From Pseudorhodoferax soli (lineage in GTDB: Bacteria; Pseudomonadota; Gammaproteobacteria; Burkholderiales; Burkholderiaceae_C), in assembly GCF_003337555.1 (NCBI RefSeq), contig NZ_QPJK01000002.1, positions 1 through 64,000 of the forward strand: 64,000 bases of DNA, written 5' to 3'. The position numbers were made by a program, and so were the translations under genes. How positions within the stretch are numbered: position 1 is the first letter of the stretch; each line of letters starts with the position of its first letter. The notes under the pieces were generated by a model. That model did no database searches. It was given only the letters and a program-made list of their open reading frames with translations, and had not been told where the DNA came from. Shown in pieces: positions 18,736 to 28,774 of this stretch.

Positions 18736-19506
<771 letters not shown>

Positions 19507-19518
19507 GTCCGTCTCGCT

Positions 19519-20712
19519 TCAGGGGTTGATGGACATGGGGCGGTTGGCCGCGCCGGGCACCGCATCGGCCGGCGTGTCCACGCCGGGCGTGACGGCCTGG
19601 GCCGAACCGGGCACCGGATCGGGCGCCATCTTCTTGTTGAGCGACTTGCCGTGCTCGGGCGCCGGCCACAGGCCGCGGGGGCGCAGCAGCATCACGATGA
19701 TCATGGCCAGCGCGATCAGCAGCTGGCGCAGGATGGGCGCATCGAGCCGGCCATCGGTCATGGCCTGCAGCGGGCCGGCGACGTAGCGCAGCACCTCGGG
19801 CAGCGCCGACAGCAGCACCGCGCCCAGGATCACGCCGGGCAGGTGGCCGATGCCGCCCAGCACCACCATGGCGACGATCATGACCGACTCCATGAGGCTG
19901 AACGACTCGGGCGAGACGAAGCCCTGGAAGGCGCCGAACATGGAACCGGCGACACCGCCGAAGGCCGCGCCCATGCCGAAGGCCAGCAGCTTCATGTTGC
20001 GGGTGTTGATGCCCATGGCCTTGGCTGCGATCTCGTCTTCGCGGATGGCCATCCAGGCCCGGCCGATGCGCGAGACCTGCAGCCGATGGCAGATGACGAT
20101 GCTGATGAGGACCAGCGCCAGGAACAGGTAGTAATACAGCGTGACCGATGGCAGCGTGAAGTCGCCGATCTTCAGCGAGCGGCCCAGGTCCAGGCCGAAC
20201 AGCTTGACCGAGTCGATCTGGTTGATGCCCTTGGGGCCGTTGGTCAGGTTGACCGGGTGGTCCAGGTTGTTCAGGAACACGCGGATGATCTCGCCGAAGC
20301 CCAGCGTCACGATGGCGAGGTAGTCGCCGCGCAGCTTCAGGGTGGGCGCGCCCAGCAGCATGCCGAACAGCCCCGCGATGCCGGCCCCGAGCGGTATCAC
20401 GAGCCACAGCGAGGAGTGCAGGCCGTTGGGAAACATGGCCTTGAAGGCCTCGAAGGTGTCGGTCAGGTGCGGCGAAGCCAGCAGCGCGAACATGTAAGCG
20501 CCGACAGCGAAGAACGCGACGAAGCCCAGGTCCAGCAGTCCGGCGTACCCGACGACGATGTTCAGGCCCAGCGCCAGCATGATGTACAGCAGCGACATGT
20601 CGGCGATGCGCACCCAGGCGTTGCCGAAGTTCTGCAGCACCAGCGGAAAGGCGATCAGCACGATGGCGCAGACCACCAGGGTCAGCGGCTTGTTCTTTTG
20701 CAGGAAGCTCAT
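19519..20712 (-). CDS. livM: Branched-chain amino acid ABC transporter, permease LivM
   Basis: 397 residues with about nine hydrophobic segments, GLNIVVGYAGLLDLG near the start and the conserved cytoplasmic loop GRAWMAIREDEIAA that contacts the ATPase. The C-terminus continues about 45 residues past the last membrane segment as a Pro/Ala-rich tail, longer than usual. Confidence 0.92.
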   Translation of the reverse strand: MSFLQKNKPLTLVVCAIVLIAFPLVLQNFGNAWVRIADMSLLYIMLALGLNIVVGYAGLLDLGFVAFFAVGAYMFALLASPHLTDTFEAFKAMFPNGLHSSLWLVIPLGAGIAGLFGMLLGAPTLKLRGDYLAIVTLGFGEIIRVFLNNLDHPVNLTNGPKGINQIDSVKLFGLDLGRSLKIGDFTLPSVTLYYYLFLALVLISIVICHRLQVSRIGRAWMAIREDEIAAKAMGINTRNMKLLAFGMGAAFGGVAGSMFGAFQGFVSPESFSLMESVMIVAMVVLGGIGHLPGVILGAVLLSALPEVLRYVAGPLQAMTDGRLDAPILRQLLIALAMIIVMLLRPRGLWPAPEHGKSLNKKMAPDPVPGSAQAVTPGVDTPADAVPGAANRPMSINP

Positions 20713-20722
20713 CGCGTGCTCC

Positions 20723-21652
20723 TCAGGCCCGGTCCGCCACCCGCTCGCCGAGCAGGCCCGAGGGCCGCAGCGTGAGGATGATGATGAGCACGATGAAGGC
20801 GAAGATGTCCGAGTAGTGGCTGCCCAGCACCCCGCCCGTCAGCTGGCCGATGTAGCCTGAGCCGATGGCTTCGATCAGCCCCAGCAGGATGCCGCCGACC
20901 ACCGCGCCACCGAGGTTGCCGATGCCGCCGAACACCGCGGCCGTGAAGGCCTTGAGGCCGGGCAGGAAGCCCATCGCGTGCTGCGCCGTGCCGTAGTTGG
21001 AGGCGTACATCACGCCGGCGATCGCGGCCAGCACGGCACCGATGATGAAGGTGGCCGAGATCACCACGTCGGGCTTGACACCCATCAGCGCGGCGACGCG
21101 CGGGTTCTCTGCCGTGGCGCGCATCGCGCGGCCGAGTTTGGTGAAGTTGACGAGCCACATCAGCAGTGCCAGCGAGACGGCCGTGAGGCCCAGGATCAGC
21201 ACCTGCGTGGGCGAGATCACGGCGCCGCCGATGTGGATCGGGTCGCTCGGCAGCAATGTGGGATAGGCCTTGTAGTTGGGCTTCCAGATGATCATGGCCA
21301 GCGTCTGCAGCAGGATGGAGACGCCGATGGCGGTGATCAGCGGGGCCAGCTTGGGGCTGTTGCGCAACGGGCGGTAGGCCACCTTCTCGATCACGAAGTT
21401 GAGTGCGGCGGCCACCACGCAGGCGATGACCATGGCGATGAACAGGATGACCCAGCCCGGTGTGCCCGCCATGTTCTGTTGCATGAGGCCGATGACCGAC
21501 CAGCTTGTCAGTGCACCCACCATGAGCACTTCGCCATGCGCGAAGTTGATCAGGTTGATGATGCCGTACACCATGGTGTAGCCGAGGGCCACCAATGCGT
21601 ACATGCTGCCCATGACCAGACCGTTGATGATCTGCTGTAGCAAGATATCCAT
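20723..21652 (-). CDS. livH: Branched-chain amino acid ABC transporter, permease LivH
   Basis: 309 residues, hydrophobic throughout, with the LivH opening LVMGSMYALVALGYTMVYG, NFAHGEVLM and the coupling-loop region GRAMRATAENPRVAALMG. It is the first gene of livHMGF. No periplasmic binding protein gene (livK/J) is encoded on either side, so the binding protein must be elsewhere and the substrate is not fixed by the locus. Confidence 0.92.
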   Translation of the reverse strand: MDILLQQIINGLVMGSMYALVALGYTMVYGIINLINFAHGEVLMVGALTSWSVIGLMQQNMAGTPGWVILFIAMVIACVVAAALNFVIEKVAYRPLRNSPKLAPLITAIGVSILLQTLAMIIWKPNYKAYPTLLPSDPIHIGGAVISPTQVLILGLTAVSLALLMWLVNFTKLGRAMRATAENPRVAALMGVKPDVVISATFIIGAVLAAIAGVMYASNYGTAQHAMGFLPGLKAFTAAVFGGIGNLGGAVVGGILLGLIEAIGSGYIGQLTGGVLGSHYSDIFAFIVLIIILTLRPSGLLGERVADRA

Positions 21653-21703
21653 CTTCTTCTCCGTTGCGGTACGCCCTGCGCGTAGCCCTTTGTGGGGACT
21701 AGC

Positions 21704-21745
21704 AAAAAGCCCGCCAAGCCTGTGTCAGCAGCGGGTTGGGGCGGG
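21704..21745 (-). terminator. Possible terminator between rarA and livH
   Basis: On the minus strand CCCGCC (from 21740-21745) can pair with GGCGGG (from 21710-21715), followed by CTTTTTGC; an alternative shorter loop uses the CCCGC derived from 21731-21735. The loop is large, so the call is weak, but position fits separation of rarA from the liv operon. Confidence 0.45.
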
Positions 21746-21816
21746 ATTGTAGTCACGGGCATGCACCAGTCCGGGGTGTATTCAGACGGGGTTTTCCCTC
21801 TGTAAATCGCGCCGTT

Positions 21817-23127
21817 TCAGCCGCGCTGCTGGCGGTTCTTCTCGCGCAGCGCGGCCAGCTTCTCGCCGATCTTGAGCTCCAGGCCGCGCGCCACCGGACG
21901 GTAGAAATGGGGCTCGTCCATGCCGTCGGGAAAGTAGCGCTCGCCGGCCGCGAAGCCTTCGTCCTCGTCGTGTGCGTAGCGGTAGTTCTTGCCGTAGTCC
22001 AGGCTCTTCATGAGCTTGGTCGGCGCGTTGCGCAGGTGCATGGGCACGGGCCGCGTGCCGTCCTGCTTCACGAAGGCGCGCGCCTGGTTGTAGGCGGTGT
22101 AGACGGCGTTGGACTTGGGCGCCACCGCCAGGTAGACCACGCACTCGGCCAATGCCAGTTCGCCTTCGGGCGAGCCCAGGCGCTCGTAGACCTCGGCAGC
22201 ATCGAGAGCCAGGCGCAGCGCGCGTGGATCGGCCAGGCCGATGTCCTCGCTGGCCATGCGCACGAGACGGCGCGCCATGTAGCGCGGTTCCGCACCGCCA
22301 TCGAGCATGCGCACCAGCCAGTACAGCGCCGCATCGGGATCGGAGCCGCGCACCGACTTGTGCAGCGCACTGATGCTGTCGTAGAACTGGTCGCCGCCCT
22401 TGTCGTAGCGGCGCATGCGCTCGCCCAGCACGCGCACCAGCCAGGCGTCGTCGATGCGTGCAAGCTTCTCCTGCTGGGCCGCCACCGCCAGCGTCTCCAG
22501 GGTGTTGAGCAGGCGGCGCGCGTCGCCGTCGGCATAGGAGATCAGCCGGTCCAGTGCCTTGTCCTCGATGGCGGGCACGGCGTCGATGGCCTGCGCCCGC
22601 TCCACAATCTGGCGCAGGTCCTCTTCACCCAGCGGTTGCAGCACGTAGACCGCGGCGCGCGACAGCAGCGCCGAGTTGACCTCGAACGAGGGGTTCTCGG
22701 TGGTCGCGCCGATGAAGGTGAACAGCCCGCTTTCCACGTGCGGCAGGAAGGCGTCCTGCTGGCTCTTGTTGAAGCGGTGCACCTCGTCGACAAAGACGAT
22801 GGTGCCGCGCTGCTCCAGGCCGTCGCGCGCGATGGTGGCGCGCTCGACGGCCTCACGGATCTCCTTGACGCCGCCCAGCACCGCACTGATGGCAATGAAC
22901 TGTGCTTCGAAGGCATCGGCCATGAGCCGCGCGATGGTGGTCTTGCCGGTTCCGGGCGGCCCCCAGAGGATGCAGGAGTGGGGCCGGCCGGACTCGAAGG
23001 CGATGCGCAGTGGCATCCCCTCTCCCAGCAGTTGCTGCTGGCCGACGACCTCGCCCAAGGTCTTGGGACGCAGGCGTTCGGGCAGGGGCTGGTGCGGCGC
23101 GGCGGAAGGACGGGAAGCGGTAGCCAT
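21817..23127 (-). CDS. rarA: Replication-associated recombination protein A (AAA+ ATPase)
   Basis: 436 residues. The MgsA/RarA family acts at stalled replication forks. Walker A GPPGTGKTT, Walker B TIVFVDEVHRFN, sensor GATTENPSFEVN and the C-terminal clamp-loader-like helical domain with SVRGSDPDAALYWL are all present. The start at MATASRP is chosen because conservation begins shortly after. It is divergent from the SMP-30 gene. Confidence 0.94.
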   Translation of the reverse strand: MATASRPSAAPHQPLPERLRPKTLGEVVGQQQLLGEGMPLRIAFESGRPHSCILWGPPGTGKTTIARLMADAFEAQFIAISAVLGGVKEIREAVERATIARDGLEQRGTIVFVDEVHRFNKSQQDAFLPHVESGLFTFIGATTENPSFEVNSALLSRAAVYVLQPLGEEDLRQIVERAQAIDAVPAIEDKALDRLISYADGDARRLLNTLETLAVAAQQEKLARIDDAWLVRVLGERMRRYDKGGDQFYDSISALHKSVRGSDPDAALYWLVRMLDGGAEPRYMARRLVRMASEDIGLADPRALRLALDAAEVYERLGSPEGELALAECVVYLAVAPKSNAVYTAYNQARAFVKQDGTRPVPMHLRNAPTKLMKSLDYGKNYRYAHDEDEGFAAGERYFPDGMDEPHFYRPVARGLELKIGEKLAALREKNRQQRG

Positions 23128-23277
23128 GGGCCCATTGTCCGGTGCCTCTGCCAGGCCCTGGCGCCGCGGAAGTTCCAACCAGATGTAACGCATGGGCCCG
23201 CCGCCTTGTGCGACGCGGCCGACGCCCGTATCGTGGCGGCGCTTTCGGATGCGACCCGCCAACAAAAGGAGACAACC

Positions 23278-24489
23278 ATGGCGACAGCGGACAAGCAGGG
23301 GTTGGGCGACAGCCATGCGGCCACACCGGACCGGCGGCGCTTCCTGGCCCGCGCCGGCGCAGGCGCCGCGGCACTGGCTGGCGCCAGCGCCTGGGCCCAG
23401 GGCAAACCGCCACCGGGGCCGCCCAGCACGGTGACGACACCGCCGCGCGACTTCGGTCCGGGCGCATCGCCCACCACCTACTTCTGGGACCCGGACGTCA
23501 TTGCGGTCGATCCGTCCTTCAACGACCTGGCCCAGCCCAACGCATCGATCCAGCGCCTGTGGACCGGGGCCGGCTGGGCCGAGGGGCCGGCCTGGAATGC
23601 GGTCGGCAAGTTCCTGCTGTGGAGCGACATCCCGGCCGACCGACAGCACCGCTGGATCGAGGACGACGGCCACGTCTCGGTGTTCCGCTCGCCATCGAAC
23701 AACAGCAACGGCAACTGCTTCGACTACCAGGGCCGCCAGATCAGCTGCGAGCACCTGACGCGCCGCGTGGTGCGCTACGAGCTCGATGGCTCCATCACCA
23801 TCCTGGCGGACCGCTGGAACGGCAAGCGCCTGAACTCGCCCAACGACGCCGTGCCCCACACCGACGGCAGCATCTGGTTCACCGACCCGCCCTATGGCGC
23901 GCAGCTGTACGAGGGCACGCCCGACCCGGCGGGCGGCAAGAGCAACCGCGCGGGCCGGCTCAACAACCGCATCGGCCAGCCGCCCGGCGTGAGCGATGCG
24001 CGGCAGGAGCTGCCGACCCAGGTCTACCGCTGGGACCCGAGTGGCCGGCTCGACGCCGTGGTTGCCGACGACAAGGTGCCCAACCCCAACGGACTGTGCT
24101 TCTCGCCCGACTTCAAGAAGCTCTACGTGGCCAGCACCGGCCCGGCCGGAAAGGGCGACATCCATGTGCTGGATGTGGGCGCGGACAACAAGCTGTCGAA
24201 CCAGCGCGTGTTCAGCGACTGCATGGTCGACGGGGTCAAGTGCGGGCCGGACGGCATCCGTGCCGACGTGTTCGGCAACATCTGGTCGGCCAGCAACGCG
24301 GGCCGCGCCGTGGGCTACAACGGCGTCACGGTCTGGAACCCCGAGGGCAAGCTCATCGGCCGCATCCGCCTGCCCGAGGTCTGCGGCAACCTGACCTTCG
24401 GCGGACCCAAGCGCAACCGGCTGTTCATGATCGCGAGCCAGTCGGTCTATGCCGTCTACACCGCGACACAGGGCGCGGCACCGAGCTGA
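23278..24489 (+). CDS. Tat-exported SMP-30/gluconolactonase/LRE-family beta-propeller hydrolase
   Basis: 403 residues. A twin-arginine signal (RRRFLARAG, 19-27) ends near AWA (40). The mature part is a six-bladed propeller of the SMP-30/gluconolactonase type with WTGAGWAEGPAW, NSPNDAV, PNGLCFSP and PDGIRADVFGN, which carry the metal-binding Glu/Asn/Asp residues. It probably hydrolyses a lactone in the periplasm; the substrate is unknown. AAGGAG lies 6 bases before the ATG. Confidence 0.88.
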   Translation: MATADKQGLGDSHAATPDRRRFLARAGAGAAALAGASAWAQGKPPPGPPSTVTTPPRDFGPGASPTTYFWDPDVIAVDPSFNDLAQPNASIQRLWTGAGWAEGPAWNAVGKFLLWSDIPADRQHRWIEDDGHVSVFRSPSNNSNGNCFDYQGRQISCEHLTRRVVRYELDGSITILADRWNGKRLNSPNDAVPHTDGSIWFTDPPYGAQLYEGTPDPAGGKSNRAGRLNNRIGQPPGVSDARQELPTQVYRWDPSGRLDAVVADDKVPNPNGLCFSPDFKKLYVASTGPAGKGDIHVLDVGADNKLSNQRVFSDCMVDGVKCGPDGIRADVFGNIWSASNAGRAVGYNGVTVWNPEGKLIGRIRLPEVCGNLTFGGPKRNRLFMIASQSVYAVYTATQGAAPS

Positions 24490-24533
24490 CACACTGGCGC
24501 CCGTCGCGCGCTTGCGCATCAACGAGGTGGGGC

Positions 24534-25322
24534 ATGGACATCCGGAACAAGGTCGTCATCGTCACGGGCGGGGCCAGCGGCATCGGCCGCAGCCTGGCGC
24601 AACGCTACGCCGCAGAGGGCGCCCGCGGCGTGGTCGTGGCCGACATCCAGCAGGACGCGGCGCAGCAGGTGGCTGACAGCCTGCCCGCCGGCGTGGGCCT
24701 GGCGGTGCGCTGCGACGTGCGCCAGGAAGCGGAGATCCAGGCCCTGGTCGCGGCCGCGCGCGAACGCTTCGGCCAGGTCGATGCCTACCTGTCGAACGCC
24801 GGCATCCTCGGCCAGGCCGGCGGCATCGAGCTCGACGACGAACTCTGGAATGCGATGTGGCAGGTGCACGGCATGGCCCACGTCTGGGCCGCGCGCGCCG
24901 TCGTGCCCGAGATGGTCGAACGCGGCGAGGGCTTCTTCCTGGTCACGGCCTCGGCCGCGGGCCTGCTCAGCATCGTGGAGACGGCGCCCTATGCCGTGAC
25001 CAAGCACGCGGCCGTGGCCTTCGCCGAGTGGCTGCGCATCGCCTACGGCCGGCGCGGCCTGGGCGTGGCCTGCCTGTGCCCGCAGTCGGTGCGCACGCCC
25101 ATGGTCAAGGGCTCGGACAGCTCGGCCTCGCAGGACGGCGTGCTGCCGCCCGAGCAGGTGGCGGGCGACGTGGTGCAGGCCATGCAGGACGGCCGCTTCC
25201 TCGTGCTGCCGCATCCCGAGGTGCTGCAGTACCTGCGCGCCAAGGGCCAGGACTACGAGCGCTGGCTCGGGGGCATGCAGAAGCTGCACGCTAGGCACAG
25301 CCAGCAGGCGCCAGAACACTGA
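24534..25322 (+). CDS. Short-chain dehydrogenase/reductase
   Basis: 262 residues. A Rossmann motif TGGASGIG near the N-terminus, SNAGI, a catalytic Ser in TASAAG and YAVTK (Y-x3-K) mark the classical SDR family. The substrate is not identifiable. It starts 44 bases after the SMP-30 gene and could share its transcript. Confidence 0.88.
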   Translation: MDIRNKVVIVTGGASGIGRSLAQRYAAEGARGVVVADIQQDAAQQVADSLPAGVGLAVRCDVRQEAEIQALVAAARERFGQVDAYLSNAGILGQAGGIELDDELWNAMWQVHGMAHVWAARAVVPEMVERGEGFFLVTASAAGLLSIVETAPYAVTKHAAVAFAEWLRIAYGRRGLGVACLCPQSVRTPMVKGSDSSASQDGVLPPEQVAGDVVQAMQDGRFLVLPHPEVLQYLRAKGQDYERWLGGMQKLHARHSQQAPEH

Positions 25323-25370
25323 GGCATGCGCGCCCGTACCGTGGCCAGGCTATCCATCCAAGGAAACTCC

Positions 25371-25748
25371 ATGAAGCGCTTGGCGTTCTGCGCATCCGTC
25401 CTGCTGTTCTGCACCCTCCCCGCCACCGCTGCCGAGTCGCCGGCCTGCGCGGCCAAGCGCTCCAACATCGAGAGCCAGATCTCGGAGGCGCAGGCACGCG
25501 GCCGCACACAGGAATTGCGCGGCCTGCAGCGCGCCTTGCAGGCCAACCAAACCAACTGCTCCGATGCCTTGCTCGCGCGCGAGCGGGAGGACCGCATCGC
25601 CAAGGCCGAACGCGAAGTCGCCGAGCGCGAGAGCGATCTGCGCGAAGCCGAAAGCAAGGGCGACCGGCGCAGGACCGCCAAGCGCGCGGAGAAGCTCGCC
25701 GAGGCGCGCAGCGAACTCGCCGAAGCCCGCAAGCCGCTTCCACAATAG
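25371..25748 (+). CDS. Periplasmic DUF1090 (YqjC-like) protein
   Basis: 125 residues. A signal peptide ends near TAA-ES (about residue 21). The mature protein has two Cys (in CAAKR and NC), then a charged coiled-coil rich in Glu, Arg and Ala. These features match DUF1090. Function is unknown. The start was set at MKRLAFC, preceded by AAGGA. Confidence 0.8.
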   Translation: MKRLAFCASVLLFCTLPATAAESPACAAKRSNIESQISEAQARGRTQELRGLQRALQANQTNCSDALLAREREDRIAKAEREVAERESDLREAESKGDRRRTAKRAEKLAEARSELAEARKPLPQ

Positions 25749-25764
25749 CCCAGGGAGACCCGCC

Positions 25765-26172
25765 ATGTCCGACCTCGCCGCCGTCCAGGCCCGTCTCGAT
25801 CCCCTCTTCCCCGGCCTCATGGGCGTGCGCCTGACCGCGCTGTCGCCCGAGCGCGTGCTGGCCGAGATGACCGTGCGGCCCGACCTCTGCACGGCCGGCG
25901 GCATCCTGCACGGTGGCGCGCACATGGCCTTCGCCGACACGCTGGGCGCGGTCGGCACCTTCATCCAGCTAGGGGCCGGCCAGCGCACCACGACCACCGA
26001 TTCCAGCACCAAGTTCATCGCCGGCGCCAAGGTCGGCAGCGTGGTCACGGGCGAGTGCGTGGCCCTGCACCGCGGCCGCAGCACCCAGGTCTGGCAGACC
26101 AGCATCCGCAACGCCGACGGCAAGCTCTGCGCCGTGGTCACGCAGACCCAGCTGGTAATGACCGCGGGCTGA
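25765..26172 (+). CDS. PaaI-family hotdog thioesterase
   Basis: 135 residues with a hotdog fold; GGILHGGAHMAFADTLGA contains the HGG motif and acidic residue of PaaI/YbgC-like acyl-CoA thioesterases. It probably hydrolyses an aryl- or acyl-CoA. The ATG follows GGGAG and is 16 bases after the DUF1090 gene. Confidence 0.85.
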   Translation: MSDLAAVQARLDPLFPGLMGVRLTALSPERVLAEMTVRPDLCTAGGILHGGAHMAFADTLGAVGTFIQLGAGQRTTTTDSSTKFIAGAKVGSVVTGECVALHRGRSTQVWQTSIRNADGKLCAVVTQTQLVMTAG

Positions 26173-26183
26173 CACGCTGGAAC

Positions 26184-26228
26184 GTTCTGCCAATGCCGGC
26201 CGACCTTTTCGGCCATTGTTCGCAGAAC
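26184..26228. other. Nested inverted repeat after the thioesterase gene
   Basis: Outer arms GTTCTGC (26184-26190) and GCAGAAC (26222-26228) enclose an inner stem GGCCGA (26198-26203) / TCGGCC (26209-26214) with partial pairing of CAATG/CATTG. Together they can fold into one long interrupted hairpin. There is no T-run. It may be a processing or termination structure. Confidence 0.55.
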
Positions 26229-26248
26229 GAACGCGGTTTCTACTGTCC

Positions 26249-26266
26249 CGGCCGGCCTTCCGGCCG
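26249..26266. other. Second hairpin before the DUF6351 gene
   Basis: CGGCCGG (26249-26255), loop CCTT, CCGGCCG (26260-26266): a perfect 7-bp GC stem. It lies 50 bases before the next start codon. Confidence 0.5.
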
Positions 26267-26315
26267 ACCGTCGCCCGGAACGATGGCGACGACACATGAC
26301 ATGGAGACAATCGCG

Positions 26316-28691
26316 ATGACATCCCTGCCATCCTGGCAACTGGCGCTCGCCGTGAGCACCGCCGCGGCCCTGGCCGCATGCGGCGGCGACGGCGGCAACG
26401 AGCCCGTGCAGATCTCGACCCTGGGCAACCGTGCCGACCTCATCAGCGACGGCAACGCGCTGGTGGAAGTCCAGCTGCCCACCGGCAGCAACAAGGACAC
26501 GCTCAAGGTGCTGCTCAACGGCAGCGACGTGACGGCGGCCTTCACCACCGCCACGGACAACGGTCGCAAAGGCCTGGTGCAAGGCCTGGCCAACGGCCGC
26601 AACGTGCTGGTCGCCGAGGCCGCAGGCGCAAAGGCGGCCGAATTGGTCGTGACCAATGCGCCGCGCGGCGGCCCGCTGCTGGCCGGCACGCAGCCCGCTC
26701 CCTACATCTGCGCGGCACCGACCGCGGTGGCCGCCACGGCGACCACGGCCGCGGTCGACGCAAGCGGCTTCACGACCGCCGCCACGGACGCGCAGTGCAA
26801 CACCGCCACGCAGACGCTGTACTTCTACCGCACGACCACGGCCGGCTGCTCGATGGCCAACCCCTACCCCAGCCCGCCGGCCACGGCGCCGGCCAACGCC
26901 TGCTTCAAGCCCTACACCGTGGGCCAGGCTGCGCCCGGCGACCTCGCCACCACCACGACCGAGGCCGGCCTGACCGTGCCCTACGTCGTGCGGCTGGAGC
27001 GCGGCGTGATCAACCGCGGCATCTACGAAATGGCCGTGCTGATCGACCCGGCCAAGCCCTGGGCCAACGGCCTGGCCCCGCAGGCGACCTGGACCGGCAA
27101 GCTCGAGTTCATCTTCGGCGGATCGAGCGGCCAGCTGCGCCGCCAGCTGCGCCCGGCCAGCCTGTGGAACCACGACGCCGCGCTGGCCAAGGGCTGGATG
27201 GTGGCCACCAACGCGCTCGTCGACGGCTCGCGCAACACCAACCGCACGGCCATGGTCGACACCGTGATCATGATGAAGGAGGACATCACCGAGCGCTACG
27301 GGCCGCTCGTGCACACGGTGGCCAGCGGCTGCTCGGCCGGCTCGATGTCGGCCTACGGCATCGCCTCGTCCTACCCGGGCCTGCTCGACGGCCTGCTGGT
27401 GTCCTGCTCGCTCAACGACGCCGAGTCGTCCAACCAGGAAAGCGTGGACTGCGGCCTTCTGGTCGAGGCCTACGACAGGCCACGCTGGCGCGAGCTGATG
27501 GCCGCCGGGGGCTACAGCCTGGACGAGATCAACCTGAAGAAGGCCAGGATCAACGGGCACGAGGACTACACCGCCTGTATCGGCTGGTACAACAGCTTCG
27601 GCGTGCAGAAGCTCGCGGGCAACTACGACACGGCGCGCGAGGTCACCGCCGCGAACCGTGCCACCGGCGTGATCACCGCGCGCAGCCTGGGCCAGGCCAC
27701 CAACGGCTGCCAGTTGCCGGCCAGCCAGGTGTTCGACCCGGTCGGCAACCCGAGCGGCCTGCGCTGCTCGCAGTGGGACCACGCGGTCGCCACCTTCGGC
27801 AAGCGCGCCGACGGCGAGCCCAACTCCACGCGCGACAACACGGGCGTGCAGTACGGGCTGAAGGCACTCGTCGCCGGCACCATCACGGCAGAGGAGTTCG
27901 TCACGCTCAACGAGACGATCGGCAGCTTCGACCGCAACGGGCTGTACTCCAGTGCGCGCGCCGTGGCCGACCTGCCGGCCCTGCAGACCGTCTACCGTGC
28001 CGGCCTGATGCCCGACTACCAGCTGCTGGCCCGGATCCCGATCCTGGACTTCCGGGGCTACGACGACAGCCTGATCCAGCCCATCACCAACACCGGCCGC
28101 ACGGGCCTGCACCAGATCTGGAAGAGCTTCGCGAACCGCGCCCGTTTCGACCAGGCCAACGGAACCTCGGCCAACTATGCGATGTGGCGCTACGGCCTGA
28201 GCCCGAACGGCTTCAGCCCCAGCCAGCCACTGGCCGACGAGGGCTTTTTCGTGATGGACCAGTGGATCACGGCGGTGAAGGCCAGCGGTGCCGGCACGGC
28301 TGCAGCGCGGGTGCTGGCGGCCAGGCCTGCCGCGGCGGCGGACTTCTGCCTGCTCAGCACCGATGCGGCGCAGACCACGCGCGTGACCGATCCGGCGGTT
28401 TGCGATGCCGACCCCCTGCTCAAGGGCGGCACGTCGCCGCGCGAGGCTGCTGGCAGCCCGCGCGCCAACGACCTGCTCAAGTGCCAGCTCAAGCCGCTCG
28501 ACGTGGCCGAGTACCTGCCCGCCGTGCTGAGCGCCGAGCAGTTGGCCCGCATGCGCGCCGTGTTCGCCGACGGGGTGTGCGACTACAGCAAGCGTGGTGT
28601 GGGCTTCGAGCCAGCGCGCGGCGTGACCAGCTTCGCCGCGGGCCCGGGCGGCCAGGTGTTGCCGGCAGCGCCGGTCTCGACGCCGCGCTGA
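26316..28691 (+). CDS. DUF6351-family lipoprotein, probable alpha/beta hydrolase
   Basis: 791 residues. A lipoprotein signal ends at ALAAC (Cys near 21) followed by a Gly-rich spacer (GGDGG). The rest matches the large secreted proteins called DUF6351. GCSAGS (about 338-343) looks like the G-x-S-x-G nucleophile elbow of alpha/beta hydrolases; paired Cys residues through the protein suggest disulphides. The substrate is unknown. GGAG 9 bases before the ATG at 26316 favours it over in-frame ATGs at 26283 and 26301. It is bounded upstream by two hairpins. Confidence 0.8.
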   Translation: MTSLPSWQLALAVSTAAALAACGGDGGNEPVQISTLGNRADLISDGNALVEVQLPTGSNKDTLKVLLNGSDVTAAFTTATDNGRKGLVQGLANGRNVLVAEAAGAKAAELVVTNAPRGGPLLAGTQPAPYICAAPTAVAATATTAAVDASGFTTAATDAQCNTATQTLYFYRTTTAGCSMANPYPSPPATAPANACFKPYTVGQAAPGDLATTTTEAGLTVPYVVRLERGVINRGIYEMAVLIDPAKPWANGLAPQATWTGKLEFIFGGSSGQLRRQLRPASLWNHDAALAKGWMVATNALVDGSRNTNRTAMVDTVIMMKEDITERYGPLVHTVASGCSAGSMSAYGIASSYPGLLDGLLVSCSLNDAESSNQESVDCGLLVEAYDRPRWRELMAAGGYSLDEINLKKARINGHEDYTACIGWYNSFGVQKLAGNYDTAREVTAANRATGVITARSLGQATNGCQLPASQVFDPVGNPSGLRCSQWDHAVATFGKRADGEPNSTRDNTGVQYGLKALVAGTITAEEFVTLNETIGSFDRNGLYSSARAVADLPALQTVYRAGLMPDYQLLARIPILDFRGYDDSLIQPITNTGRTGLHQIWKSFANRARFDQANGTSANYAMWRYGLSPNGFSPSQPLADEGFFVMDQWITAVKASGAGTAAARVLAARPAAAADFCLLSTDAAQTTRVTDPAVCDADPLLKGGTSPREAAGSPRANDLLKCQLKPLDVAEYLPAVLSAEQLARMRAVFADGVCDYSKRGVGFEPARGVTSFAAGPGGQVLPAAPVSTPR

Positions 28692-28774
28692 GGGCGCACC
28701 GCGGCCGGACGTACCATGGGGTACGCTGGCGCGGCCTCCTCGGCATGCGCCACCGACCGCCCAGGCCGCAGCGC

